NCBI GenBank assembly: GCA_963845485.1
Contig: CAWJSI010000003.1
Location: 6,703 to 70,702 of the forward strand
Length of the DNA: 64,000 nt
Origin: Bog-756 sp963845485
GTDB taxonomy: Bacteria; Actinomycetota; Acidimicrobiia; Acidimicrobiales; RAAP-2
Direction of reading: 5' to 3'
The notes below the pieces were generated by a model. The model saw nothing but the letters and a program-made list of their open reading frames with translations. It had not been told where the DNA came from and ran no database searches. Positions 18,953 through 27,251 of the stretch are shown piece by piece (the first letter of the stretch is position 1; each line of letters opens with the position of its first letter). The translations under genes were made by a program, and so were the position numbers.

Positions 18953-19962
18953 GTGGCGTAGACACCGATGGCGAACAGGGCGACCCAGCACACCCCGTAG
19001 ATCTGCAGCCGGTGGTCGTGCAGGGCCAACTCCTCGGGGGCCGCCCCGGACCCGGCGTCCAACAGACGCATGATGTGGAGGAGGGCGATGGTGAAGGGGA
19101 TCACGCTCAGCTGGAACCAGATGGGGTCGGATCCGTGGTGGAGCTCGGCGGCCCGGCTGAACGCCCACAGGCAGTAGGCGGTGACGGTCACGGCCGCCGA
19201 GAGGGTGCGCACCGACCGCAGGAAGGTGGGGGAGTAGAGGCCCAGTGTCTGTCGTACCGTGCCGTCGTCGGTCTGCTCGTCGGCGAGCAACTTCTTCTCG
19301 CCCGACCGCTTCCCGGTCACGATGAGCAGGGAGCCGAACGAGGCCACGATGAGGAACCAGTCGGACAACGCCACCCCGGTGGCCACGCCACCGGCCACGG
19401 CCCGGAGCACGAATCCCGCGCTCACGGCGGCCAGATCCAGGACGGGCTCGTTCTTCAGCCCGAGCGAGTAGCCCACGTTGACCAGGGCGTAGATGGCCAT
19501 GACCAGGGCCAGGTGCCACCCCTCGAGCCACTGGCCGAGCCCGATGGCGATGGCCAGCATGACCACACCGATGACCACGGCGAGGCGCACGGGCACAGCA
19601 CCTGAGGCCACCGGGCGGAAGCGCTTGGTCGGGTGGGCCCGGTCGGCCCCGGCATCGATGGCGTCATTGAGGAAGTACGTGCCCGAGGCGGCCACACAGA
19701 AGATGCCGAAGGCGGCGATGGCGTGCCACAGGACAGTGTGGTGGTGGAGGACCCCGGCGGCGGCCGGCGCCACGAAGACCAGGAGGTTCTTGATCCACTG
19801 CTTGGGCCGACACAGCTTCACCAGGCCCACCGGAAGTGAAGCTGGTTCGCGTCCGGGCTGGCCGGGATAGTCGTCGGATCGGTCCACAGCTTCAGCCGAA
19901 GTGGTCAAGGCGTCCTCGGGAGGGTCGGGGTCGTGCCACCTGTGCCGGAGCGACGGTAGCAC
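18949..19962 (-). CDS. ubiA: Decaprenyl-phosphate phosphoribosyltransferase (UbiA family)
   Basis: Membrane prenyltransferase with about nine hydrophobic segments. The first Asp-rich motif is NDAIDAGADRAHPTKRFRP, matching the NDxxDxxxDxxHPxKRxRP form of the mycobacterial enzyme, preceded by CRPKQWIKNLLVF. The second conserved region is GKRSGEKKLLADE. It joins PRPP-derived ribose-5-phosphate to decaprenyl phosphate, the step before DprE1. The start is uncertain. I chose GTG 19962 because TAGCCT lies 8 bases upstream on the minus strand; TTG 19908, behind a GAGGA sequence, is the main alternative. Confidence 0.9.
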   Translation of the reverse strand: MLPSLRHRWHDPDPPEDALTTSAEAVDRSDDYPGQPGREPASLPVGLVKLCRPKQWIKNLLVFVAPAAAGVLHHHTVLWHAIAAFGIFCVAASGTYFLNDAIDAGADRAHPTKRFRPVASGAVPVRLAVVIGVVMLAIAIGLGQWLEGWHLALVMAIYALVNVGYSLGLKNEPVLDLAAVSAGFVLRAVAGGVATGVALSDWFLIVASFGSLLIVTGKRSGEKKLLADEQTDDGTVRQTLGLYSPTFLRSVRTLSAAVTVTAYCLWAFSRAAELHHGSDPIWFQLSVIPFTIALLHIMRLLDAGSGAAPEELALHDHRLQIYGVCWVALFAIGVYAT

Positions 19963-19970
19963 GCAGTTCC

Positions 19971-19976
19971 AGGCTA
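19971..19976 (-). promoter_or_regulatory. Putative -10 box for ubiA-dprE1-dprE2
   Basis: On the minus strand TAGCCT stands 8 bases before GTG 19962, the chosen ubiA start. The spacing matches other probable leaderless starts in this window. Confidence 0.45.
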
Positions 19977-20057
19977 GGGCCTTACCCAGGGGTGGTGGGG
20001 GCGGAGCCATCCCGGCCTCCTCGGAGCCCGGATGGGCTTTTCGCACCGGTCAGCGCT

Positions 20058-20063
20058 TAGTAT
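20058..20063 (+). promoter_or_regulatory. Putative -10 box for the B12-binding protein gene
   Basis: TAGTAT ends 8 bases before GTG 20072. It is divergent from the ubiA box, with about 80 bases between them. Confidence 0.45.
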
Positions 20064-20071
20064 CTGCCTCC

Positions 20072-20488
20072 GTGAAACGCCCGTATCGAGTGGTGGTGGC
20101 CAAACCCGGTCTGGACGGGCACGATCGGGGTGCCAAGGTCATCGCCCGGGCCCTTCGCGACGCCGGCTTCGAGGTCATCTACACCGGCCTGCACCAGACC
20201 GCCGAGCAGGTCGTCCAGGCGGTCATCCAAGAAGATGCCGACGCCGTCGGCCTCTCCCTCCTGTCCGGTGCCCACCTCACCTTGGTGCCCCGGGTCATCG
20301 ACGGCCTGCGTGAGCAGGATCGGGGCGATGTGCTGGTCCTGGTGGGTGGGATCATCCCCGCCGACGACATCCCGGTCCTGAAGGACATGGGGGTGGCTGA
20401 GGTCTTCACCCCGGGTGCCCCCCTCCCCGCCATCGGCGCTTGGCTGGGCGATGCCCTCGACCAACGGGAGAGCGGAGTGACCGGCTGA
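20072..20488 (+). CDS. Cobalamin (B12)-binding domain protein, methylmalonyl-CoA mutase C-terminal type
   Basis: 138 residues made only of a B12-binding Rossmann domain. The DxHxxG motif that supplies the lower-axial His is VVVAKPGLDGHDRGAKV, and the SxL and GG parts are GLSLLSGAHL and VLVGGIIPADD. Such proteins act as the small subunit of two-part acyl-CoA mutases (methylmalonyl-, ethylmalonyl- or isobutyryl-type). The large catalytic subunit is not next to it. Its position just before sucCD makes a methylmalonyl-CoA to succinyl-CoA link plausible, but this is inference. Confidence 0.85.
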   Translation: MKRPYRVVVAKPGLDGHDRGAKVIARALRDAGFEVIYTGLHQTAEQVVQAVIQEDADAVGLSLLSGAHLTLVPRVIDGLREQDRGDVLVLVGGIIPADDIPVLKDMGVAEVFTPGAPLPAIGAWLGDALDQRESGVTG

Positions 20489-20686
20489 TACCGACCCGGG
20501 CCCGATGCCCGAGACACCAGCCGCGACCCCGACCCGGGTGACCCACCCGTAATGCGGCCCACGGGCCGACATGCTGGGCCGAGGGGCGGAGTCACGACGA
20601 GGAACCGACCGCTTTCAACGGCACCGTTCGCAGTGACGACAACGACCGAATCAACCAGGTAGGACAGACAGAGAGGAACAGATCCG

Positions 20687-21835
20687 GTGGATCTTTTCGA
20701 ATATCAGGGTAAGCAGTACTTCGCCCGCTTCGGCATCCCCATCTCCAAAGGTGGCGTCGCCGACACGGTGGAAGAGGCCGTGGCCCAGGCCGAGGCGTCG
20801 GGCTACCCGGTGGTGGTCAAGGCCCAGGTGAAGGTCGGAGGTCGGGGGAAGGCCGGGGGCGTCAAGCTGGCCGACAACGTCGACGAGGTGCGGGAGCACG
20901 CCGGGAACATCCTGGGGCTCGACATCAAAGGCCACGTGGTCAAGCGCCTGTGGATCGAGCACGCCTCGGACATCGCCAAGGAGTACTACGCCAGCTTCAC
21001 CCTCGATCGCAGCGCCAAGAAGCACCTGGGCATGCTCTCGGCCGAGGGCGGCGTGGAGATCGAGGAGGTGGCCGTCACCAATCCGGACGCCATCGCCATT
21101 CTCCATGTCGACCCGGTGGACGGGCTCGACCTCGAGACGGCCACGGCCTGGGTGGAGCGGGCCAACCTGGACGAGGTGGCCCGGAGCCAGGCGGCCGAAC
21201 TCCTGGTCAAGCTGTACACCTGTTACACCGAGGGTGACTGCGACCTGGCCGAGATCAACCCGTTGATCCTCACGCCCGACAATCGGGTCCACGCCCTCGA
21301 CGCCAAGGTCACCTTGGACGCCAACGCCGCCTACCGCCACCCCGAATGGGAGGAGTTCGAGGGCAGCGACGTCGAGGACGAGCGGGAGACCCGGGCCAAA
21401 GAGCGCGGCCTCAACTACATCGGCCTCGACGGATCGGTGGGCATCATCGCCAACGGCGCCGGCCTGGCCATGAGCACGCTCGACGTGGTCAACCAGTGCG
21501 GCGGCTCGGCGGCCAACTTCCTCGACATCGGAGGGGGCGCCAACGCCGACGTGATGGCCGCCGCCCTCGAGGTCATCAACTCCGACCCGGCGGTACGGTC
21601 CATCTTCGTCAACATCTTCGGTGGGATCACGCGGGTGGACGAGGTGGCCAAGGGCGTGCTCGAGGCCCTCGAACGTGTGGAGATCAACTCACCCATCGTG
21701 CTCCGGCTCGACGGGACCAACGCCGTGGCCGGACGCGAGATCCTGGCCAGTCATCTGTCCGATCGCCTGGTCGCCGAGCCGACCATGCTCGACGCCGCAC
21801 GCCGTGCGGTCGCACTCGCTGGAGGCCAGTCATGA
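20687..21835 (+). CDS. sucC: Succinyl-CoA synthetase (ADP-forming) beta subunit
   Basis: 382 residues. The ATP-grasp domain starts with MDLFEYQGKQYFARFGIP, followed by VVKAQVKVGGRGKAGGVKLA and CDLAEINPLI. The CoA-ligase half contains GSVGIIANGAGLAMSTLD and FVNIFGGITR. It works in the TCA cycle with SucD, making ATP from succinyl-CoA. The GTG start at 20687 follows GAGAGGA at 20671-20677, giving normal spacing. The 198 bases before it hold no gene I can support. The stop overlaps sucD (ATGA). Confidence 0.96.
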   Translation: MDLFEYQGKQYFARFGIPISKGGVADTVEEAVAQAEASGYPVVVKAQVKVGGRGKAGGVKLADNVDEVREHAGNILGLDIKGHVVKRLWIEHASDIAKEYYASFTLDRSAKKHLGMLSAEGGVEIEEVAVTNPDAIAILHVDPVDGLDLETATAWVERANLDEVARSQAAELLVKLYTCYTEGDCDLAEINPLILTPDNRVHALDAKVTLDANAAYRHPEWEEFEGSDVEDERETRAKERGLNYIGLDGSVGIIANGAGLAMSTLDVVNQCGGSAANFLDIGGGANADVMAAALEVINSDPAVRSIFVNIFGGITRVDEVAKGVLEALERVEINSPIVLRLDGTNAVAGREILASHLSDRLVAEPTMLDAARRAVALAGGQS

Positions 21836-22722
21836 GCATCTTCGTCGACGAGAACACCAAGGTCGTGGTGCAGGGCATCAGCCCCACCAGCCAGGGCCTC
21901 TACCACGGGCTCCGCAACCGGGCCTACGGCACCCAGGTGGTGGCGGGGACCAACCCGAACCGGGGCGGTGAGGAGATCGAGGGCATCCCTGTCTTCGCCA
22001 CCGTGGCCGAAGCCGTCGAGGCCACCGGGGCCAACGCCTCGTTCATCTCGGTCCCGCCCAAGTTCGCCGCCGCCGCCATCGTGGAGGCCGCGGCGGCCGG
22101 CGTGCCCTTCGTGGTGTGCATCACCGAGGGCATCCCGGCCAGCGACGAGGCCCTGGCCTACAACCGGCTGGTGCGGGAGTACCCCTCCACCCGGCTGCTC
22201 GGACCCAACTGTCCCGGCATCATCTCCCCGGGGAAGTGCAACATCGGCATCACCTCGGGCGACATCGCCATGCCCGGTGGCCCGGTGGGCATCGTCAGCC
22301 GCTCGGGGACCCTCACCTACCAGGCGCTTCACGAGCTCTCCCAACAGGGTGTGGGCCAGACCACCTGTGTGGGTATCGGCGGCGACCCGGTTCCCGGCAC
22401 CAGCTTCATCGACTGCCTGAGTGCCTTCGAGGCCGACCCGGACACCAAGGCCATCATGATGATCGGGGAGATCGGGGGCTCGGCCGAAGAGGAAGCGGCG
22501 GAGTTCATCGCCTCCTCGGTGACGAAGCCGGTGGTGTCCTACGTGGCTGGCGTGACGGCCCCTCCGGGCCGCAAGATGGGCCACGCCGGAGCCATCATCT
22601 CGGGCTCCAAGGGCACGGCCCAGGCCAAGATGGACGCGCTCTCGGGCGCCGGCGTCACCGTGGCCCTCAACCCCACCGAGGCCGGCGAGGCCATGGTCGA
22701 CGTCGTCCGGAAACTCGGCTGA
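21832..22722 (+). CDS. sucD: Succinyl-CoA synthetase alpha subunit
   Basis: 296 residues. The N-terminal CoA-binding Rossmann domain reads VVVQGISPTSQGLYHG (usually QGITGxxG, here altered to QGISPTSQG) and GPNCPGIISPGKCNIG. The phosphorylated His lies in GRKMGHAGAIISGSKGTAQ. Together with SucC it forms the TCA-cycle ligase. ATG 21832 overlaps the sucC stop. The overlap and shared function indicate one transcript. Confidence 0.96.
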   Translation: MSIFVDENTKVVVQGISPTSQGLYHGLRNRAYGTQVVAGTNPNRGGEEIEGIPVFATVAEAVEATGANASFISVPPKFAAAAIVEAAAAGVPFVVCITEGIPASDEALAYNRLVREYPSTRLLGPNCPGIISPGKCNIGITSGDIAMPGGPVGIVSRSGTLTYQALHELSQQGVGQTTCVGIGGDPVPGTSFIDCLSAFEADPDTKAIMMIGEIGGSAEEEAAEFIASSVTKPVVSYVAGVTAPPGRKMGHAGAIISGSKGTAQAKMDALSGAGVTVALNPTEAGEAMVDVVRKLG

Positions 22723-23421
22723 CCCCGGATCTCCCGTCGGCCGCCGCGCTCGGCGGCCGGCCGATCGAGGCGGTCATCTTCGACCTCGACGGTCTGCTCA
22801 TCGATTCGGAGCCCTTCTGGCGTGAGGCCGAGATCGAGGTCTTCGGTGATCTCGGTCTCGACCTCACCGAGCAGGACGTGCGCCAGACCATGGGCCTGCG
22901 CATCGACGATGCCGTCCGCCACTGGTGGGACCGGTTCCCCTGGGAGGGCCCGTCCCTCGTCGAGGTGGAGCGGTCCGTGACCGGTCGGGTGGCCGAGCTC
23001 GTCGAGCGCGCGCGGGCAGCCCATGCCCGGGGCGCTCGAGGCGGTGGCCCTGTGCGGTCGACGGTCCCTGCCCGTGGCCGTGTGCTCGGGCTCCTACGCC
23101 GTAGTCATCGCGGCCGCCCTCGACCGCCTCGGGATCGCGTCGGCCGTCACGGTCTGGCACTCGGCGGAGTGGGAGCCCTTGGGCAAGCCCCATCCCGGTG
23201 CGTTCCTGTCCACGGCGGCCAAACTCGGGGTGGACCCGGTCGCCTGCCTCGCCGTGGAGGACTCCTTCAACGGGGCGGTCTCGGCCAAGGCCGCCCGCAT
23301 GCGGGTCGTGGCCGTGCCCGAGCCGGCGGCCCTCTCATCCCCCCGGTGGGGAATGTGCGATGCGGTCCTTTCCAGCCTGGTGGAACTGGATGAGGCACTC
23401 CTGTCCAGCCTCGAGGGGTAG
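22719..23421 (+). pseudogene. HAD-superfamily phosphatase (HxpB/YniC-like), frameshifted
   Basis: Two adjacent reading frames give the two halves of one hexitol/2-deoxyglucose-6-phosphatase-like HAD protein. The first (to about 23010) has the nucleophile motif VIFDLDGLLIDSEPFW and QTMGLRIDDAVRHWW. The second (from about 23011) has VAVCSGSYAVV, the Lys motif GKPHPGAFL and the acidic motif AVEDSFNGAVSAKAARM. Dropping one base from the GCGCGCGCGGG tract at 23005-23016 joins them smoothly. There is also no ATG, GTG or TTG between the sucD stop and the first motif; only a CTG at 22719 is available. A sequencing indel is as likely as true inactivation. Confidence 0.8.
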
Positions 23422-23760
23422 CAAGGGCCGAGCCCGGACTCACAAGCCCGCCGGAGCGGGGACGTGCCCCTCGTGGGCGTGGAGCCCGACGAGGAGTTGC
23501 CGTGGCGCCCGGGACCGCCGGAATCTCCGGAACTTTCGCTTCGGAAATGCCTCATCGGTGCCGATACCACTGTCACGAGGGGCATCCCTGGGCAGGGGGG
23601 ACCGAGAGCGACGTGGGCCCGTACACCGGAGGCAGGCCGGTCGGGCCACGTCGCCCCGGTCCTTGGTGATCGGCACAGTAGCACCGGTCCCCATCGGACC
23701 TCCTGGAGGGTCGCTAGCCGCGCGAAAGTGGGCACGCAGCGGCGCTGATATCGTGCGGCC
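23422..23760 (+). other. 339-base intergenic region upstream of purN
   Basis: No reading frame here resembles a known protein. I looked for a ZTP riboswitch because purH and folD follow, but found neither its conserved GACUGGCG-like core nor a CCGCCUGGGC-like 3' part. A small GGGG/CCCC hairpin near 23457 and the TATCGT box at the right edge are all I can point to. Confidence 0.5.
23749..23754 (+). promoter_or_regulatory. Putative -10 box for the purN-purH-folD operon
   Basis: TATCGT ends 6 bases before GTG 23761, the same spacing as at several other starts in the window, consistent with a leaderless purN transcript. Confidence 0.5.
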
Positions 23761-24423
23761 GTGGTCCCTGGCGCATCTCGAGACACCGTCCCGGGGGCGC
23801 CGGAGAGGACCGTCAGGATCGGGGTGCTGGCCTCGGGCAGCGGCACCATCCTCGAGGCCATCGTGGCCGACGATCTGCCCGTGCGGCTGGTCCTTGTCGA
23901 CCGCCCCTGTCGGGCCGTTGACGTTGCCGGTGCCGCCGACATCCCCGCCGCACTGGTGGACCGGACCGCGTTCGGTGGGTTCGGCCCCGAGTTCGACCGT
24001 CACGGGTACACGGTGGCGGTGACCCAGGTCCTCCTCGATGCCGCCGTCGACGTGGTGGCCATGGCCGGGTTCGGCACCGTGCTCGACGCGCCGATCCACG
24101 ACGCATTCCCCGGACGCATCTTGAACACCCATCCCGCCCTGCTGCCCGCCTTCCCCGGCTGGCACGCCGTGCGCGACGCCCTGGCCGCCGGCGTGGAGGA
24201 GACGGGCACCACCGTGCACATCGCCACGTTGGAGATGGACGCAGGGCCGGTACTGTCCCAGGCCCGCGTCCCGGTGCTCCCCGACGACGACGAGGCGAGC
24301 CTGCACGAGCGCATCAAAGAGGTGGAGCGCACGCTCTACCCCGCCACCATCCGCGCCTTCGTCGACCGGTTGGCGACGACGACAGAGGATGGGCCAGGAT
24401 CATCCACGGAGGTTGCATCATGA
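23761..24423 (+). CDS. purN: Phosphoribosylglycinamide formyltransferase
   Basis: Folate-dependent GAR transformylase of purine synthesis, 220 residues. The folate-binding and catalytic residues Asn and His lie in ILNTHPALLPAFPG and the catalytic Asp in LEMDAGPVLSQ. The N-terminal nucleotide loop is VLASGSGTILEAI, where most enzymes have SGNGSNLQAI, so the loop is somewhat divergent. GTG 23761 follows a TATCGT box at leaderless distance. The stop overlaps purH (ATGA). Confidence 0.93.
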   Translation: MVPGASRDTVPGAPERTVRIGVLASGSGTILEAIVADDLPVRLVLVDRPCRAVDVAGAADIPAALVDRTAFGGFGPEFDRHGYTVAVTQVLLDAAVDVVAMAGFGTVLDAPIHDAFPGRILNTHPALLPAFPGWHAVRDALAAGVEETGTTVHIATLEMDAGPVLSQARVPVLPDDDEASLHERIKEVERTLYPATIRAFVDRLATTTEDGPGSSTEVAS

Positions 24424-25961
24424 GGGCACTGCTGTCCGTCTACGACAAGACCGGAGCTGTCGGGCTGGCCCGCGGGCTCGCCGACCTCGGGTGGGAACTG
24501 GTGTCGAGTGGTGGCACCTCGGCCGCCCTGGCCGAGGCCGGTATCGACCACATCGAGGTGGCCGACCTCACCGGCGCCCCCGAGATGCTGGGGGGGCGGG
24601 TCAAGACCCTCCATCCGGTCATCCACGGCGGCATCCTGGCCGACCGGTCGAAGCCCGAACACCTCGCCGACGTCGAGCGCCAGGGCATCGGGCTCATCGA
24701 CCTCGTGGTCTGCAACCTCTACCCGTTCACCTCGGATCCCTCCATCGAGCTCATCGACGTGGGTGGGCCCACCATGGTCCGAGCGGCGGCCAAGAACCAC
24801 GCCCACGTGGGCATCGTGGTCTCGCCGGCGGCCTACGACGCGGTGCTCGACGAACTGCGCCAGCACGGCTCCTTGTCGACGTCGACCCGGCTGAGGCTGG
24901 CCCGGGACGCCTTCGCCCACACCGCCGCCTACGACGCCGCCATCGTCGACTGGTTCGACGAGGAGGGTGCCGCAGGCGACGATGACGACGATGCAGCCAT
25001 CCTTCCTCCCACCATCCACCTGGCCCTCGAGCGGACGGGTTCGCTGCGGTACGGGGAGAACCCCCACCAGCATGGAGCCCGCTACCGGATCGTGGGCCGG
25101 CACTCGTGGTGGGACGACGTCGTCCAGCATGGGGGCAAAGCGCTCTCGTACCTCAACATCTTCGACGCCGATGCCGCCTGGCGCCTCGTCCACGAGCTGG
25201 CCCCGGCCGGGAGCGACGAACGGTCCGTGGCCATCATCAAGCACGCCAACCCCTGCGGGGCGGCCATCCATCCGAACCTGGTCACGGCCTACGAGCGTGC
25301 CCTCGAGTGCGACCCCCAGTCGGCGTTCGGCGGTATCGTGGCCGTCGGGGGTCCGGTCACCACCGAGGTGGCCGAAGCCATCGCCGCCGGCCCCCAGGCC
25401 GACCTCATCATCGCCCCCTCGTTCGACCCGGCGGCCCTCGAGCAGTTGACCTCCAAGCGCAAGGCCACCCGCCTGCTCTCGGCCCCCGCGCCCGAACCCC
25501 TCGTCCGACAGTTCCGGGGCCTCGGGGCGAGCATTCTCGTCCAGGACGCCGACCGGTTCCTTGTCCCCTTGTCCTCCTGGGAGGTGGCCACCAAGGCCCA
25601 GCCCACCGAGTCGCAGTGGCGGGACCTGGCCCTGGCCTGGACGGTCTGTGCCCGGACCACCTCCAACGCCATCGCCATCGTCACCGACGGCCAGGCCGTC
25701 GGGGTGGGGGCGGGCCAACAGTCTCGGGTGGTGGCCGCAGAGATCGCCGTGGCCAAGGCCGGTGAGCGGGCCACCGGCGGGGCGGCCGCCAGTGACGCCT
25801 ACTTCCCCTTTCCCGACGGCCTGCTGGTCCTGGCCGACGCCGGGGTGGCCGCCGTCGTGCAGCCCGGAGGGTCGATACGGGACGGCGAGGTCATCGCCGC
25901 CGCCGACGAGGCCGGGATCGCCGTGGTCATGGCCGGCGGCGAACGCCACTTCCGGCATTGA
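24420..25961 (+). CDS. purH: Bifunctional AICAR formyltransferase / IMP cyclohydrolase
   Basis: Last two steps of IMP synthesis, 513 residues. The N-terminal MGS-like cyclohydrolase domain shows SVYDKTGAVGLARGLADLG and GGRVKTLHPVIHGGIL. The transformylase domain has RYGENPHQHGARY, KHANPCGAAI with the catalytic Lys-His, SAFGGIVAV, and GQQSRVVAAEIA near the C-terminus. Translation is coupled to purN. Together with folD downstream, it groups the 10-formyl-THF consumers with a supplier of that cofactor. Confidence 0.96.
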   Translation: MRALLSVYDKTGAVGLARGLADLGWELVSSGGTSAALAEAGIDHIEVADLTGAPEMLGGRVKTLHPVIHGGILADRSKPEHLADVERQGIGLIDLVVCNLYPFTSDPSIELIDVGGPTMVRAAAKNHAHVGIVVSPAAYDAVLDELRQHGSLSTSTRLRLARDAFAHTAAYDAAIVDWFDEEGAAGDDDDDAAILPPTIHLALERTGSLRYGENPHQHGARYRIVGRHSWWDDVVQHGGKALSYLNIFDADAAWRLVHELAPAGSDERSVAIIKHANPCGAAIHPNLVTAYERALECDPQSAFGGIVAVGGPVTTEVAEAIAAGPQADLIIAPSFDPAALEQLTSKRKATRLLSAPAPEPLVRQFRGLGASILVQDADRFLVPLSSWEVATKAQPTESQWRDLALAWTVCARTTSNAIAIVTDGQAVGVGAGQQSRVVAAEIAVAKAGERATGGAAASDAYFPFPDGLLVLADAGVAAVVQPGGSIRDGEVIAAADEAGIAVVMAGGERHFRH

Positions 25962-26034
25962 TCAGCTCCCGGCCGGGCGGTCTGCGCCCCGACCCGTCGG
26001 TGCCCGGGCATACTGGACCCATGGGGGAACGGCG

Positions 26035-26889
26035 ATGACAGCGACGCTGCTCGACGGCGAACTGCTGGCCGCCAAGATCCGGGCCGAGGTGACCGACCGC
26101 GTGGGTCGGCTGCGCAGTGCGGGGATCAACCCGGGCCTCGGGACCATCCTGGTGGGGGACGACGGCCCGAGCGCCCGTTACGTGGCCATGAAACACGAGG
26201 ACTGCGCCGAGGTCGGAATCCACTCCGCCCACGAGCACCTGCCCACCGACGTGAGCCAAGAGGAGCTCCTGGCCGTGGTGGCCCGGTTCAACGCCGATCC
26301 CGCCATCCATGCCTACCTGGTCCAGCTGCCCCTTCCTGAGGGGCTCGACGAGGAACGGGTCCTCATGGCCGTGGACCCGGACAAGGACGTCGACGGCCTG
26401 CACCCGGTCAATCTCGGGCGACTGGTGATGGGGGCCCCCGGACCCCTCCCGTGCACCCCGGCGGGCATCGTCGAGCTGCTGGCGGCCAACGACGTGCCGG
26501 TGGAGGGGAAGCACGTGGTGGTCATCGGACGGGGGCTGACCATCGGGCGGCCGCTGGCCCTGCTGCTGGCCATGCGCCGCCCCGGGTGCAACGCCGCGGT
26601 CACTGTCGTGCACACCGGCGTGGACGATCTGGCCGGCCTGGTCCGTCAGGGTGACGTGGTGGTGGCGGCGGCCGGACGGGCTGGGCTCGTCACCCCGGAC
26701 ATGATCAAGCCAGGTGCCGCGGTGGTCGGTGCCGGCACCTCGTGGGAAGGAAGAAAGCTCTTGTCTGACGTCGATGCTTCCGTGGCCGACGTGGCCGGCT
26801 GGATCACTCCCCGGCTCGGTGGGGTGGGCCCGATGACCCGGGCCATGCTGTTGCGCAACACGGTGCGGGCTGCCGAGCGGTCCGCATGA
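26035..26889 (+). CDS. folD: Methylenetetrahydrofolate dehydrogenase / methenyl-THF cyclohydrolase
   Basis: 284 residues. Interconverts 5,10-methylene-THF and 10-formyl-THF. The catalytic Lys is expected around SARYVAMKHEDCAEVG, and YLVQLPLPEGLD and DKDVDGLHPVNLGRL are standard. The dinucleotide motif is VIGRGLTIGRPLALLL, with the GRG form seen in other actinobacteria. ATG 26035 is in frame with the conserved N-terminus; the nearby ATG 26021 is not. TACTGG at 26011-26016 may be a local -10 element. The end overlaps the cupin gene. Confidence 0.94.
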   Translation: MTATLLDGELLAAKIRAEVTDRVGRLRSAGINPGLGTILVGDDGPSARYVAMKHEDCAEVGIHSAHEHLPTDVSQEELLAVVARFNADPAIHAYLVQLPLPEGLDEERVLMAVDPDKDVDGLHPVNLGRLVMGAPGPLPCTPAGIVELLAANDVPVEGKHVVVIGRGLTIGRPLALLLAMRRPGCNAAVTVVHTGVDDLAGLVRQGDVVVAAAGRAGLVTPDMIKPGAAVVGAGTSWEGRKLLSDVDASVADVAGWITPRLGGVGPMTRAMLLRNTVRAAERSA

Positions 26890-27251
26890 GCGCGGCCGAG
26901 GGACTGGAGACCGACCACCGGCCCTGGGGCATGTACACCGTGCTCGACGATGACGGCACGCACAAGGTGAAGCGCATCGTGGTACTCCCGGGCAAGCGCC
27001 TCAGCTACCAGCGCCACGCCCGTCGTTCCGAACACTGGTTCATCGTGCGGGGGACAGCCGAGGTGACGCTCGACGGTGAGGTCCGGGAGCTGGCCGCCGG
27101 CGACTCGGTCGACATCCCCGTCGGCACCAACCACCGCATTGCCAACCCTACCGACGCCGAGGTGGTGTTCGTCGAGGTCCAGCACGGTGAGTACTTCGGG
27201 GAGGACGACATCGTGAGGCTCGAGGACGACTTCGGACGGAGCGACACCTGA
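26886..27251 (+). CDS. Cupin protein, phosphomannose-isomerase type II C-terminal-like
   Basis: A single double-stranded beta-helix domain of 121 residues. HRPWGMYTVLDDDGTHKVKR, PGKRLSYQRHARRSEHW and PVGTNHRIANP are the motifs of the C-terminal isomerase domain of mannose-1-phosphate guanylyltransferase/phosphomannose isomerase fusions. The His residues in RHARRSEHW and TNHRI would bind the metal. Free-standing copies of this domain are common and their substrates usually unknown. ATG overlaps the folD stop (ATGA), so it is in the purine/folate operon. Confidence 0.85.
   Translation: MSAAEGLETDHRPWGMYTVLDDDGTHKVKRIVVLPGKRLSYQRHARRSEHWFIVRGTAEVTLDGEVRELAAGDSVDIPVGTNHRIANPTDAEVVFVEVQHGEYFGEDDIVRLEDDFGRSDT

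Noticed and set aside
23464..23748. Small 94-codon reading frame in the gap before purN
   Set aside because: No motif, low-complexity composition, and no start signal; the frame looks like chance in GC-rich DNA.
23422..23760. ZTP (pfl) riboswitch upstream of purN-purH-folD
   Set aside because: Neither conserved core of the motif is present, and the TATCGT box suggests transcription starts at the purN start codon.
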